The translations under genes and the position numbers were made by a program. The notes below the pieces were generated by a model that was not told where the DNA came from, ran no database searches, and saw nothing but the letters and a program-made list of their open reading frames with translations. Below are positions 26,301 to 32,672 of a stretch of DNA of 32,672 nt, piece by piece (position 1 is the stretch's first letter; each line of letters begins with the position of its first letter). The stretch comes from Ignavibacteriales bacterium. Its GTDB lineage: Bacteria; Bacteroidota; Ignavibacteria; Ignavibacteriales; Ignavibacteriaceae. Location of the stretch: NCBI GenBank assembly GCA_014727845.1, contig WJMR01000214.1, forward strand, positions 1 through 32,672, given 5' to 3'.

Positions 26301-27232
26301 AAGTCCGACTTCGTCCCGACAATCTCCTCCTCGCGAAACCCCGTCGCTTGGAGGTATTTCGGATTGACGTACTCGATAGTGAGATCGACGTTCGTCAGCA
26401 TAATGGATACGGGGGATTGGACGATGGCTTGCGTTAGCTTGCGGAGCTCGGCTTCGGCGCGTTCGCGGTCGGCGATCTCGGTTTTGAGCTGCGAGTTGAA
26501 ATCCTCGAGCGAGTTGTAGGCGAGCTCCAACGATTCGACCATCACGTTGAACGAGCGCGCCATCAACCCCACTTCGTCGCTTCTTTCGACGTCCACGCGT
26601 TTGGTGAGGTCGCCGTCGGCGATCTGCCCGAACGTTTTGGACATTTCGCGCATCGGGGCGGTGGTCGCGCGTCCGATGCCGATAGCCGCGAGGACGCCGA
26701 TGACCGAGAAGCCGAGGGCGATGAATATCATCGTCGTCTGGAAGTTCTCGATGTCGCGATAGACGCCCGCGAGCGAGAGTCCGAGATAGAGCGCGCCGAC
26801 GTCGCGATCGTCCACCGCGATGGCTTTGCGGATTTGGTAGATCTCCTCCTCCTCCAACTCGTGGCGCTCGTTCGCCGTTCGGAAACCGACCCGATCGGCG
26901 AGCGCTTGGTTGAACGCGTCCACGATCTCGCCGTCCGAATCCACGACGACGATGAAGGCGACGTCTTCGTTCTGGAGCGCCGTTTCAATCGCCTCTTGGA
27001 TTTGGTCGTGCAGTCCGAAGTCCAACGCGGCGCGCGCGGTGTAGGCGGTCATCGTCGCGATGCTCGCCGCCTTGTCGCGCGTCATATCGAGCGACCTGCT
27101 ATGCATCACGTCGGGCACGATGAAGTAGATGTTGAGCGAGACGAAGATCATCAGCGCGGCGATCGGGATGGCCATTTTCGCGGCGAGGGAGCCGACCCGG
27201 TGATGATAGAATGATTTGAGAGCGTCGAGCAT
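23354..27232 (-). CDS. Hybrid sensor histidine kinase (periplasmic sensor-HAMP-4xPAS-HisKA-HATPase-REC)
   Basis: The product is 1292 aa. TM1 is ~18-40; the periplasmic sensor ~41-165 resembles CHASE8-type domains of YfiN (RAALDFGLHDQIQEAIETAL, then VAFIVVVDSDGEIVDAF); TM2 is ~168-192; HAMP ~190-245. Four PAS domains follow (~262-380, 385-500, 512-630, 672-795) with a coiled coil at ~632-672. HisKA holds the phosphorylated H816 in FLANMSHEIRTPMNAIL; the HATPase has DTGVGIPKE and GGTGLGLAI. A receiver (~1058-1175) has D1110 in LMDIRMPVMDG and the Lys of DDYLVKPV. The last ~80 residues are a helical bundle that resembles the degenerate Hpt-like tail of related kinases but has no obvious phosphorylatable His. 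Its gene starts 6 bases after the YfiR-like gene, so both are in one operon. It autophosphorylates and passes phosphate to its receiver; the final target is unknown. Confidence 0.95.
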   Translation of the reverse strand: MLDALKSFYHHRVGSLAAKMAIPIAALMIFVSLNIYFIVPDVMHSRSLDMTRDKAASIATMTAYTARAALDFGLHDQIQEAIETALQNEDVAFIVVVDSDGEIVDAFNQALADRVGFRTANERHELEEEEIYQIRKAIAVDDRDVGALYLGLSLAGVYRDIENFQTTMIFIALGFSVIGVLAAIGIGRATTAPMREMSKTFGQIADGDLTKRVDVERSDEVGLMARSFNVMVESLELAYNSLEDFNSQLKTEIADRERAEAELRKLTQAIVQSPVSIMLTNVDLTIEYVNPKYLQATGFREEEIVGTKSDFLANAKEDPEAFNGLGKTLAAGDEWKGEFLNRDKEGNEYWEIASISPITDERGVVTHYVTVKENITEQKALEESGRKYDFIVNSSREFMALVNREYRFEAVNESFCRALDREREELLGSTLSRAFTEKRFREEMKSSIDACFEGGELSLELGIVLPGFDEERTVHFRLYPYYDEHRRITHVVSVGADVTEERRTARVLKESEERYKGLVAELPDMVIVHQGGKVVFANQVVEEITGFTPNEAAERDIFDMLKPEDRPRVVEQIERRLAGEDVKSFEIEIVKKDGSLLPVEVRGAVIAYGGRPAILNVIVNIEDRKKFEEKLKRVNEELERGIAERTSELSQAVELLQKEIEERKQFEESLRDSEEKFKALAEYSNDVIMRFDRDFKILYANRASEAIMDVPADEFVGKTMTEIGFAASIVKVWSGALEKVFDRGVERRVEFQTTEGVWIDLIISPEFSKEERVKTALASARDITQLKENERALIAAKEKALEASRLKSEFLANMSHEIRTPMNAILGFTDLINASLEDRKQKSRLDAIKTAGKNLLTLINDILDLSKIEAGKFELNYEPVDPRALIEEVRQIFSARIAEKNLEFDVRIDPELPEGLLLDEVRLRQALFNLIGNAVKFTDEGGVKLRVENVYKAEDRSKVDLLFTVEDTGVGIPKESQKEIFESFKQQEGQSARKYGGTGLGLAITKRLVEMMGGDISVESEPGVGSAFLMRLRDVAAASIQRSALVKAEERLDRIVFDEATVLVVDDIKTNRDLIVEFFATTAVTTVTAENGAEAIETAKASKPDAILMDIRMPVMDGYEATRRIRAIPELDQTPIVAVTASAMKGDEDKILGSGFDDYLVKPVQLEGLIGTLKKYLSYVETEAAEDAREAAETSERREIPPKAANDALELFDDELFALHEKAAKNHFLRDVADFCDRLDGVAKETELAALKEYADDLRFHVESFDVEKMGARLDEFEALVERIRDAANGAG

Positions 27233-27238
27233 ACGCGC

Positions 27239-27781
27239 CTACCGATAGACGATGGCGAGGTTCATAAGCTCGGAGGATATCTTGTGTCGCTCGGCTTCGA
27301 GGCGGGGGAGGTTGATGAGAATCTTCGCCTTTCGGTTTTGGAGTCCCACCCCGATCGCCGCGTCGCCGCGCTCCACGGCGGAGGGATCGCCGGAGAGCGA
27401 GAGCGCGCCGTTGCGCTCCAACGTTTCTCGGAAACCCCGCGACTCGACGCCCGAAGGGAAGTACACAATCGAGCCGGCGCCGATCGCCTTAAGCGCCTCC
27501 TCCGGGTTGCGGCTCCCCGCGTCGATCTTCTCGTTCTCGAACGCCTCGACGATCGCTTCGGCGTCCTCGACCTCGGGCGTGACGACGATCAGCACCGACA
27601 CGCGCGCGGGGTCGTCTATCGTCTTGACATAGGAGAAAATCTTAGAGAACATAATCGCCTGAACGCCCGGCGTTAGCGGCAACATCTGCGCCGAGGCCGC
27701 GCCGCCGAACGCCAACGCGCACACGACCGTCAGCGCGGCGAAGCGAAGTGGCGGACGATATGACGACGACGAACGGTTCAA
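27239..27781 (-). CDS. YfiR-like periplasmic protein (DUF4154)
   Basis: The product is 180 aa. I place the start at TTG 27781, whose second and third bases are the first two of the receptor's TGA stop, giving a TTGA overlap; the frame is open upstream but lies inside the receptor gene, and no ATG precedes the signal peptide. Residues 1-~33 are a signal peptide (FAALTVVCALAFGGAASAQ). The mature part carries the DUF4154/YfiR signature: AIMFSKIFSYVKTI near the start, VSVLIVVTPEVEDAEAIVEAF, then at the end GVGLQNRKAKILINLPRLEA and SSELMNLAIVYR. YfiR in Pseudomonas binds the periplasmic domain of the inner-membrane protein YfiN and represses it. Here it lies between a TonB receptor and a kinase, so it probably passes the receptor's state to the kinase. 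Confidence 0.85.
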   Translation of the reverse strand: MNRSSSSYRPPLRFAALTVVCALAFGGAASAQMLPLTPGVQAIMFSKIFSYVKTIDDPARVSVLIVVTPEVEDAEAIVEAFENEKIDAGSRNPEEALKAIGAGSIVYFPSGVESRGFRETLERNGALSLSGDPSAVERGDAAIGVGLQNRKAKILINLPRLEAERHKISSELMNLAIVYR

Positions 27782-29808
27782 AACGGCAACTCGTAGTAAA
27801 CGCGCAACGTCGCCGACATGGTGGGCGCGGGGAGGGGAGACATATAGCCGCGGAACGGCTGCAAGTATTCGTAGTATTGGTTCAACAGGTTGCGGATCCC
27901 GATATCGACGTCCAACCCGTCGGCGACGAGATCCTTGGTGTTGAAGTTGAGGTTGAGCAGGAACGTCGAGCCGAACTCTTTGATTTGATCGTCCACTTCG
28001 ATGCCCGCGGGCGTTTCGTGCAACTCGCCGCCGATGTAGCCGTAACGCTCGCCGAAGTAGGTGAAGGACGGCGTGATGGCGACGTCGTCCTCGAGTTTGA
28101 TCGTCGCGTAGGCGTTGAAGGTGAGGTGCGGAAATCCGAGCGCGCGTTTGCCCTCGTCGGGCACGGCGATCAGCGCGTTCGAGTTGTCCGAAAGAACCGA
28201 CCACCCCGCGTTCATTCCCAAGCGGAAATTCGAGGTAACCATCCGATGCTCGATCTCGAAGCCGCGCGACCCGATTCGCTCGAAATTATCGTAGTAGTTG
28301 TAGCCCGTCGTTTCGTTCAAGCGGAAGCCGATCACGTCGCGGAAGTCGATCATATATCCGTTGAGCAGAAACTGGTTGGACTCGGAAATTTGGTAGCCGA
28401 CCTCGAACTCGTAGATCTCGCCCTTCTCCGACGTGAGCGCGGAGTTGTAGTATTTCGAACCGGGTAGCGTCACCGATTGACTGTACATCAGTTTGGCGTG
28501 GAACGGGTCGAGGATTTTCGTGAGCGCGACGCGCGGCACAAAGGATTGATCAAAAAGCGAGTGGGTGAAATATCTTCCGCCGACGACGAGATTGCCGATT
28601 TCCGATTGATAGATGATTTGCGCGAAGGCGACGTACTCCTCGGCTTCGATCCGGTCGGTCGAGTCGGTTCCGCCGAAGGAGATCTCCATATAGCCGCGCT
28701 TCCGCTCGTTCACTTTGGTTACGGCGCTCGCCGCCTCGGCGCCGGCGAGAAGGTGAAAGCCCTGAAAGATCTCGCAGGCGTACTCGACGCCGAGCCGTCG
28801 GTGAATCACGTCCTTATCGTTCCGGTACGCCGTGTCGCGGTAGGCGACGCCGTCCATCAAGAGGGGACCTTCCCCCTCGATTTGCCATGGTCGTTGCCAC
28901 TTATATTCGAGGTAGGGGCGGAGGGTCGAGGATTCCGAAAGCTCGTAGCGATATTGCAACAACGCCGTGAGCATATCGTTGGCGAAGGTTTCCTCGAGGT
29001 CGTAGTCGTAGCGATCGTAGAGGAGACGAAGATCGAAATCGTCGTAGCGAACGTCGAGGTTGGCGTGGAGGGGGCGGAACTCGATGTGCTTGGCGCCGAA
29101 GGATTGCATCCCCTTGAAGTAGGGGACGTACTCGCGGTCGCTGAGTTTACCTTTACCCGTGAAGCCCGTAAGCGAGACGTCGAAGTCGCCGATCTGGTCG
29201 CCGTAGCCGAACGCGACGTCGCGATGCGAGAACGCGTCGGACATCCGCGAGAGATTGCCCGAAACGTAGGCGCCGTCGATGGATGCGAAATCTCGCGTAA
29301 CGACGTTGATTACGGCGAGCCCCGCGTAGCCGCCGTGGATGACCGAACCGGGACCGCGGATCACCTCGATCCGCTCGATGTTCTCGGGGTTGACGCGGTT
29401 GCCGAAGATGAATCCGCCGTACGCCTCGTCGTTGACGGTCATCCCGTCGATCATAATCTTCATCTTGCCCTCGTAGGCGAAAACGCCGCGCGAGCCGAGG
29501 CCGATGGGACCGTATTCGGATTGGAGGAAGTGGAAGCCGGGAACGAGGAGCGTGAGCGCGTCGATCAAGTCGCGCGCGCCCGTGTTGATTAAATCCTCGC
29601 GCGTGATGACCGTGACGATGCCCGGCGCCTCGCGCGTCGAGAGGGGAACGTGCGAGGCGACGCTAATCTTTTCGTCGAGAATATCTTCGAGCGACATTTG
29701 GCGGAGTTGCTCGAGCAACTCGTCGTCCACCTCGTCGCCTTCGAATTGCGCGAAGAGGGGCGCCGCGAACGCCGTGAGTAGTATCGCTATACGCGCGAGA
29801 TGGTTCAT
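27778..29808 (-). CDS. TonB-dependent outer-membrane receptor, signalling operon
   Basis: The product is 676 aa from the ATG at 29808. A signal peptide (~1-20, ending PLFAQ) is followed by an acidic helix (LEQLRQMSLEDILDEKISVAS, ~33-53), a plug domain (~55-165: EAPGIVTVITREDLINTGA, PGFHFLQSEYG, ERIEVIRGPGSVIHGGYAG) and a 22-strand-type barrel ending in Phe (VYYELPF). Receptors with the 'SLEDIL...ISVAS' N-terminus often sit next to DUF4154 and sensor genes, which suggests ligand sensing as well as, or instead of, import. No additional N-terminal signalling (STN) domain is evident. The mRNA leader holds a strong hairpin containing GGAGG (29824-29839). The gene overlaps the YfiR-like gene by 4 bases. 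Confidence 0.94.
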   Translation of the reverse strand: MNHLARIAILLTAFAAPLFAQFEGDEVDDELLEQLRQMSLEDILDEKISVASHVPLSTREAPGIVTVITREDLINTGARDLIDALTLLVPGFHFLQSEYGPIGLGSRGVFAYEGKMKIMIDGMTVNDEAYGGFIFGNRVNPENIERIEVIRGPGSVIHGGYAGLAVINVVTRDFASIDGAYVSGNLSRMSDAFSHRDVAFGYGDQIGDFDVSLTGFTGKGKLSDREYVPYFKGMQSFGAKHIEFRPLHANLDVRYDDFDLRLLYDRYDYDLEETFANDMLTALLQYRYELSESSTLRPYLEYKWQRPWQIEGEGPLLMDGVAYRDTAYRNDKDVIHRRLGVEYACEIFQGFHLLAGAEAASAVTKVNERKRGYMEISFGGTDSTDRIEAEEYVAFAQIIYQSEIGNLVVGGRYFTHSLFDQSFVPRVALTKILDPFHAKLMYSQSVTLPGSKYYNSALTSEKGEIYEFEVGYQISESNQFLLNGYMIDFRDVIGFRLNETTGYNYYDNFERIGSRGFEIEHRMVTSNFRLGMNAGWSVLSDNSNALIAVPDEGKRALGFPHLTFNAYATIKLEDDVAITPSFTYFGERYGYIGGELHETPAGIEVDDQIKEFGSTFLLNLNFNTKDLVADGLDVDIGIRNLLNQYYEYLQPFRGYMSPLPAPTMSATLRVYYELPF

Positions 29809-29823
29809 AATCGTCGGGCGCGT

Positions 29824-29839
29824 CCTCCGTTCTCGGAGG
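29824..29839 (-). promoter_or_regulatory. Hairpin containing the GGAGG site before the TonB receptor gene
   Basis: In the 48-base gap before the receptor gene, a perfect 6-bp stem CCTCCG/CGGAGG with an AGAA tetraloop (minus strand) includes the only GGAGG in the leader, 15 bases before the ATG. It could block ribosome binding or protect the distal transcript end. There is no T-run, so it is not a terminator. Confidence 0.5.
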
Positions 29840-29856
29840 GCGTCGTCGGCTTCTCC

Positions 29857-30477
29857 TTAAAATACTCCGAATTTCAGTCCGAACTGCGTTTCCATACCGC
29901 TTAACTCCGAGGCGCGTAAGCCGGAGAGTCTGCCGCCTTCCACCGCCCGATAACCGACGCCCGCGAAGGCGCGGACAAACTTAAAGAGATTAACCTCGAC
30001 GGAGACGACGTTCGAGAACATGAAGAACGCCGTGCCTTCGGCGTCCTCCAAGGAATATTGGTTCCTCAAGGAGTAGGTCAACCCTCCGGCCGCCAGGAGC
30101 GAGCGGATCCGCAGATGAACGAGCCGCTCGGGAAAGACGGTGAACTCCAGAAAGACGCCGCCGTAACCCGACTTAACGAAATACTCGCCGTCGGGGTTGG
30201 TTTGCGCCACCTCGGGCGCCTTTATATCGGTCGCCAACGCGCCGCCCATACCGCCGAGGGCGACATTGCGGTTGATTTGCCACGCGCCGCCGCCGCCGGG
30301 GAAGAGACACGGCTCGCCCATAAACGACGCGACGGTGAAGGTGGGTCCGCCGTAGCCGCCGCCGCCGCCGCCGGGAAACAGCAGGTCCGGCTCGTCGGAT
30401 TGCCCGCGCGCCGCGGTTCCGAGCGCGAGCGCCACAAGCATAAGCGGGGTTGCCGCGAGCGTCGCGGGGCTACGCAT
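29857..30477 (-). CDS. Secreted glycine-rich protein, probably outer-membrane beta-barrel
   Basis: The product is 206 aa; the ATG at 30477 lies inside the end of the cyclase gene (8-base overlap) and has GGAGG five bases upstream. A signal peptide (1-~25) is followed by two Gly-rich motifs, LLFPGGGGGGYGGP (32-45) and CLFPGGGGAWQINR (57-70), then amphipathic strands (VFLEFTVFPERLVHLRI, FAGVGYRAVEGGR) and a terminal FGLKFGVF. The final Phe and strand pattern suggest a small barrel. I know similar GGGGGGYGGP-containing proteins in FCB genomes, but no function. Lying between the cyclase and the receptor genes, it is part of the same operon and may be an outer-membrane partner of the receptor. Confidence 0.8.
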   Translation of the reverse strand: MRSPATLAATPLMLVALALGTAARGQSDEPDLLFPGGGGGGYGGPTFTVASFMGEPCLFPGGGGAWQINRNVALGGMGGALATDIKAPEVAQTNPDGEYFVKSGYGGVFLEFTVFPERLVHLRIRSLLAAGGLTYSLRNQYSLEDAEGTAFFMFSNVVSVEVNLFKFVRAFAGVGYRAVEGGRLSGLRASELSGMETQFGLKFGVF

Positions 30478-31924
30478 CGGCGCCTCCGTTTTGTTTTCCC
30501 GAAACGAGATCGGCGACGCGCCGCTTGACGTCGTCGGGCATGTAAGTGAAGTGAACGACGCACGTTCCGTCGTTCTCGAGCGTTTCGACGACCTTGGCGT
30601 AGATCGCCTCCGAATCGTGGTCGTGGAGCGTGATCTTCAAATTCGTGAACGCGGTCGTCGCGCGCTTCAACTCGACGAGCGCCCGCCGTTTCGAGACTTC
30701 CATCATCCTCCCCTCGAACGCCACGTGGTCCGCGCTCTTCTCGTCCAATTCGACGTAGGAGAGCGCGAGCGGTTCTTTGAGCGCGACGAGCGGCTCCTCG
30801 AACGTCGGGACGCGTAGGTTATACGGCTCCTTCATCCCCGCCAAGTCGTAGAGTTCGATGGGGCGGCGCACGCCTTTGGGATTGACCTTGATCGACTTCT
30901 TGATGATCGCCTTATCCTTCACGGCTTGGTAGGCGCCTTCGGAAACGAGAATCTGTCCGCCGACGGTGTAGGACTCGATGCGCGAGGTGATGTTGACGTT
31001 CCTCCCGACGACGCCGTATTTGGCGCGCTTCATCGAGCCGATGTTCCCGACGATCACCTCGCCGGTGTTGACGGCGACGCCCATCCACGCCTCGGGCAAG
31101 CCCTGCTCGCGGTTCGCCTCGTTAAAGCGGGTCATCGCCAGTTGCATATCCGCGGCGCAGGCGGCGGCGCGTTCGGCGTGGTCGTCCTTCCAAATCGGCG
31201 CGCCGAAGATGACCAGAATCGCGTCGCCGATGAACTCGTCGATCGTCCCGTCGTATTTGAGGATCACGTCGGTCATTACGCCGAGATAGTTGTTGAGGTA
31301 GGCGACCACTTGCTCGGGTCGCATATGCTCGGTGACGGATGAGAAGCCGCGGAGGTCGGACATCAGGATCGAGACGACGCGCTTCTCGCCGCCCATCCGC
31401 ACGCCCTCGGGATGTTCGAGCAAGCTCTCGACGATGTCGTCGGATAGATAGCGCCCGAACGTGCGGCGAATGAAGTTGTTGCGGATCTCGAGCTCGTCCA
31501 CGCGTTTGCGGAGGTTCTGCTCGAGCTTGCGGATGGTGAGATGCGTCTCGACGCGCGCGGTGATCTCTTCGGCTTCGTAGGGCTTGGTTACGTAGTCCAC
31601 CGCGCCGGCTTTGAACCCGGTGATTTTATCCGACGTGTCGGCGAGCGCCGTCATAAAAATAACGGGAACCTCGGCGGTCTTCTCGTCGCCTTTGAGTCGG
31701 CGGCACGTCTCGAAGCCGTCGATGCCGGGCATCATTACGTCGAGGAGAATAAGATCCAGTTCGTTCTCCGAGGCGATCTTCAGCGCGTCCTCGCCGTTCG
31801 AGGCGAACGTGAGGTTGTATTCGCGTTCCATAAGGATGTTGCCCAGCACTTGGATGTTCTTCGGCTGGTCGTCCACGATCAGTATCTTACAATCGCGGTT
31901 CTCGAAGCGTCGTTCGTCGCTCAT
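30470..31924 (-). CDS. Response regulator-class III nucleotide cyclase with C-terminal PilZ-like region
   Basis: The product is 484 aa. REC domain ~11-130: acidic pair D18-D19, phospho-accepting D62 (LLDVMMPGIDG), K114 (VTKP). A coiled coil (~131-165) leads to a class III cyclase (~180-365): metal-binding D190 (MSDLRGFS) and D234 (FIGDAILVIFGAP), transition-state N311 and R315 (NITSR). The base-recognition position before FIGD is E230, where adenylate cyclases usually have Lys and guanylate cyclases Glu. The second position (KYGVVG) is Gly rather than Asp or Thr. The enzyme may therefore make cGMP, or both products. Residues ~384-475 form a small beta-rich domain with a PilZ-like profile but without a clear RxxxR. 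The kinase downstream in the operon could phosphorylate it. Start: GAGGA just before the ATG at 31924. Confidence 0.93.
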   Translation of the reverse strand: MSDERRFENRDCKILIVDDQPKNIQVLGNILMEREYNLTFASNGEDALKIASENELDLILLDVMMPGIDGFETCRRLKGDEKTAEVPVIFMTALADTSDKITGFKAGAVDYVTKPYEAEEITARVETHLTIRKLEQNLRKRVDELEIRNNFIRRTFGRYLSDDIVESLLEHPEGVRMGGEKRVVSILMSDLRGFSSVTEHMRPEQVVAYLNNYLGVMTDVILKYDGTIDEFIGDAILVIFGAPIWKDDHAERAAACAADMQLAMTRFNEANREQGLPEAWMGVAVNTGEVIVGNIGSMKRAKYGVVGRNVNITSRIESYTVGGQILVSEGAYQAVKDKAIIKKSIKVNPKGVRRPIELYDLAGMKEPYNLRVPTFEEPLVALKEPLALSYVELDEKSADHVAFEGRMMEVSKRRALVELKRATTAFTNLKITLHDHDSEAIYAKVVETLENDGTCVVHFTYMPDDVKRRVADLVSGKQNGGADA

Positions 31925-31959
31925 ATCCTCGTGGCGAATCTCAATCGCAAAATAGCTAT

Positions 31960-31972
31960 CTATATAATATAG
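31960..31972 (-). promoter_or_regulatory. AT-rich palindrome before the cyclase gene
   Basis: CTATATTATATAG (minus strand) is a perfect 13-bp palindrome around a central base, nested in GCTAT...ATAGC. It lies 35 bases before the ATG at 31924 and includes a TATATT that could serve as -10; a T-rich stretch (TTTTTTCG) is upstream. It suggests a promoter or operator for the signalling operon. Confidence 0.35.
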
Positions 31973-31999
31973 CGAAACTCGACGAAAAAACGGCGTCCG

Positions 32000-32672
32000 C
32001 TATTTGTCGTCCTCGTCGGATTTCTCGTCGATTCCCCGCGTAAACTTCGTCCGATCCTCGTCGGTCGCGTCCGCCGAATCCGAGTCGGCTTGCGGCGCGT
32101 CGGCGAGAGCGTCGTCGGCGAGAGCGTCGTCGTCCTCGGAAGCGTATTCATCCCGGTCGTCGTACTCGTCCTCGCGCCTCTTGCGACTACGAGCGCGGAG
32201 GAAGAGGATGATCGCGACGACCGCGACCAACACGCCGCCGGCTACGAGATAGTACCACACGGGAACGGGGGCGGGCGGTTCGGGTTCGCCGACGGCGGCT
32301 TTCCAATCGGCGACGCGATTCTCCATCCGATTCATCTGCTCCTCGTCGATCAAGCGGAACTCGAGCAAGAGCGGCGCCCACTCCTCGACGATCAGCGGCG
32401 TCCAGACCGTGTCGGCGAAATAGACGTACTCGTCGTATTGCCCCGGCGCGGCCGCCGAGTCGATTTCGGGATCGACGTAGGCGACGATGGCGGCGGTGAA
32501 CGATTCGCCGTCGGCAAAGTGGAGCAGCTCGAGGTCCGTCGTATCCAGCGCCTTCGTTACGCCCGTCCAGATTCGCGCATCGACAAGCTCCGCCCATTTC
32601 TTGATGCCGTCGTTGATTTCCCGCAGCTCCTCCTCGCTCTTGCCGGACGTCACGTAGATCTCCGTCATCAAC
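32000..32672 (-). CDS. Single-pass membrane protein of unknown function (5' end missing)
   Basis: The frame is open to the right edge. An ATG at 32668 exists, but the sequence around it reads like the middle of a protein, so I treat the gene as cut at its 5' end. The visible ~223 residues are mainly helical and extracytoplasmic (EEELREINDGIKKWAELVD, VEEWAPLLLEFRLIDEEQ), followed by a proline hinge (GEPEPPAPVP), one membrane helix (~138-160, WYYLVAGGVLVAVVAIILFL), a basic stop-transfer stretch (RARSRKRRE), and a very acidic cytoplasmic tail with a DDALA repeat. No family is recognised. It precedes the cyclase gene by 75 bases on the same strand, but that gap has its own promoter-like signal, so cotranscription is uncertain. 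Confidence 0.7.
   Translation of the reverse strand, partial: LMTEIYVTSGKSEEELREINDGIKKWAELVDARIWTGVTKALDTTDLELLHFADGESFTAAIVAYVDPEIDSAAAPGQYDEYVYFADTVWTPLIVEEWAPLLLEFRLIDEEQMNRMENRVADWKAAVGEPEPPAPVPVWYYLVAGGVLVAVVAIILFLRARSRKRREDEYDDRDEYASEDDDALADDALADAPQADSDSADATDEDRTKFTRGIDEKSDEDDK
32099..32128. repeat. Perfect 15-bp tandem repeat in the acidic tail
   Basis: GTCGGCGAGAGCGTC occurs twice in tandem (32099-32113 and 32114-32128). It encodes two copies of DALAD in the acidic tail of the membrane protein. Being a multiple of three, gain or loss of a copy keeps the frame. Confidence 0.9.

Noticed and set aside
27782-28204. N-terminal extension of the YfiR-like frame into the receptor gene
   Set aside because: The added residues are basic, out-of-frame translation of the receptor and come before a complete signal peptide.
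28477-29592. 371-codon plus-strand frame opposite the second TonB receptor
   Set aside because: Antisense shadow; no ribosome site or recognised domain.

Overview
The window is a densely packed chromosomal segment from a Gram-negative bacterium, probably of the FCB group or a related candidate phylum (Calditrichota, Ignavibacteriota, Marinimicrobia, KSB1-like lineages). The evidence is a type IX secretion (Por) C-terminal sorting domain on one secreted protein, a large TonB-dependent receptor carrying a carboxypeptidase-regulatory-like domain, a second TonB receptor, and several signal peptides. The exact phylum cannot be fixed without a marker gene. Coding is GC-rich and intergenic regions are short and AT-rich. 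There are 20 supported protein genes, two of them cut by the window ends. No rRNA, tRNA, CRISPR array, transposase or integrase is visible, and no gene-free stretch exceeds 300 bases.

Layout. (1) 1-3713, minus strand: an outer-membrane TonB receptor followed by a secreted protein that runs off the left end. (2) 3937-5982, minus: a secreted serine hydrolase (beta-lactamase/CubicO fold) with an extra C-terminal domain. (3) 6178-7671, plus: a T9SS-exported protein with a good terminator. (4) 7893-9822, plus: an archaeal-type AAA ATPase with DUF234 and a small acidic partner. (5) 9823-21674: an alpha-mannoside/N-glycan-type utilisation cluster. On the minus strand it has a GH38 alpha-mannosidase, a solute-binding-protein/permease fusion and a second permease. 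On the plus strand it has a GH130 phosphorylase, a DUF5009/NagX-like membrane protein and a second GH38. (6) 21679-22743, minus: a secreted WG-repeat protein. (7) 22890-23357, plus: methylglyoxal synthase. (8) 23354-32672, minus: an envelope-signalling operon.

How the genes may work together. In the mannoside cluster none of the three glycosidase/phosphorylase proteins has a signal peptide. The model is therefore import of small mannosides by the ABC transporter, intracellular alpha-mannose release by the two GH38 enzymes, and phosphorolysis of a beta-mannosyl core by GH130 to mannose-1-phosphate. No transporter ATPase gene is present, so it must be encoded elsewhere.

The right-hand operon is the most interesting part. 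It encodes, in order of transcription, a membrane protein fragment, a response regulator fused to a class III nucleotide cyclase, a glycine-rich beta-barrel-like protein, a TonB-dependent receptor, a YfiR-like (DUF4154) periplasmic protein and a hybrid histidine kinase with a periplasmic sensor and HAMP domain. The last three genes overlap or nearly abut. They resemble the Yfi (YfiB-YfiR-YfiN) envelope system, with a TonB receptor in place of YfiB and a phosphorelay kinase in place of the diguanylate cyclase YfiN. Cyclic nucleotide production through the receiver-cyclase protein is a possible output. Function here is inferred from domain content and gene order only.
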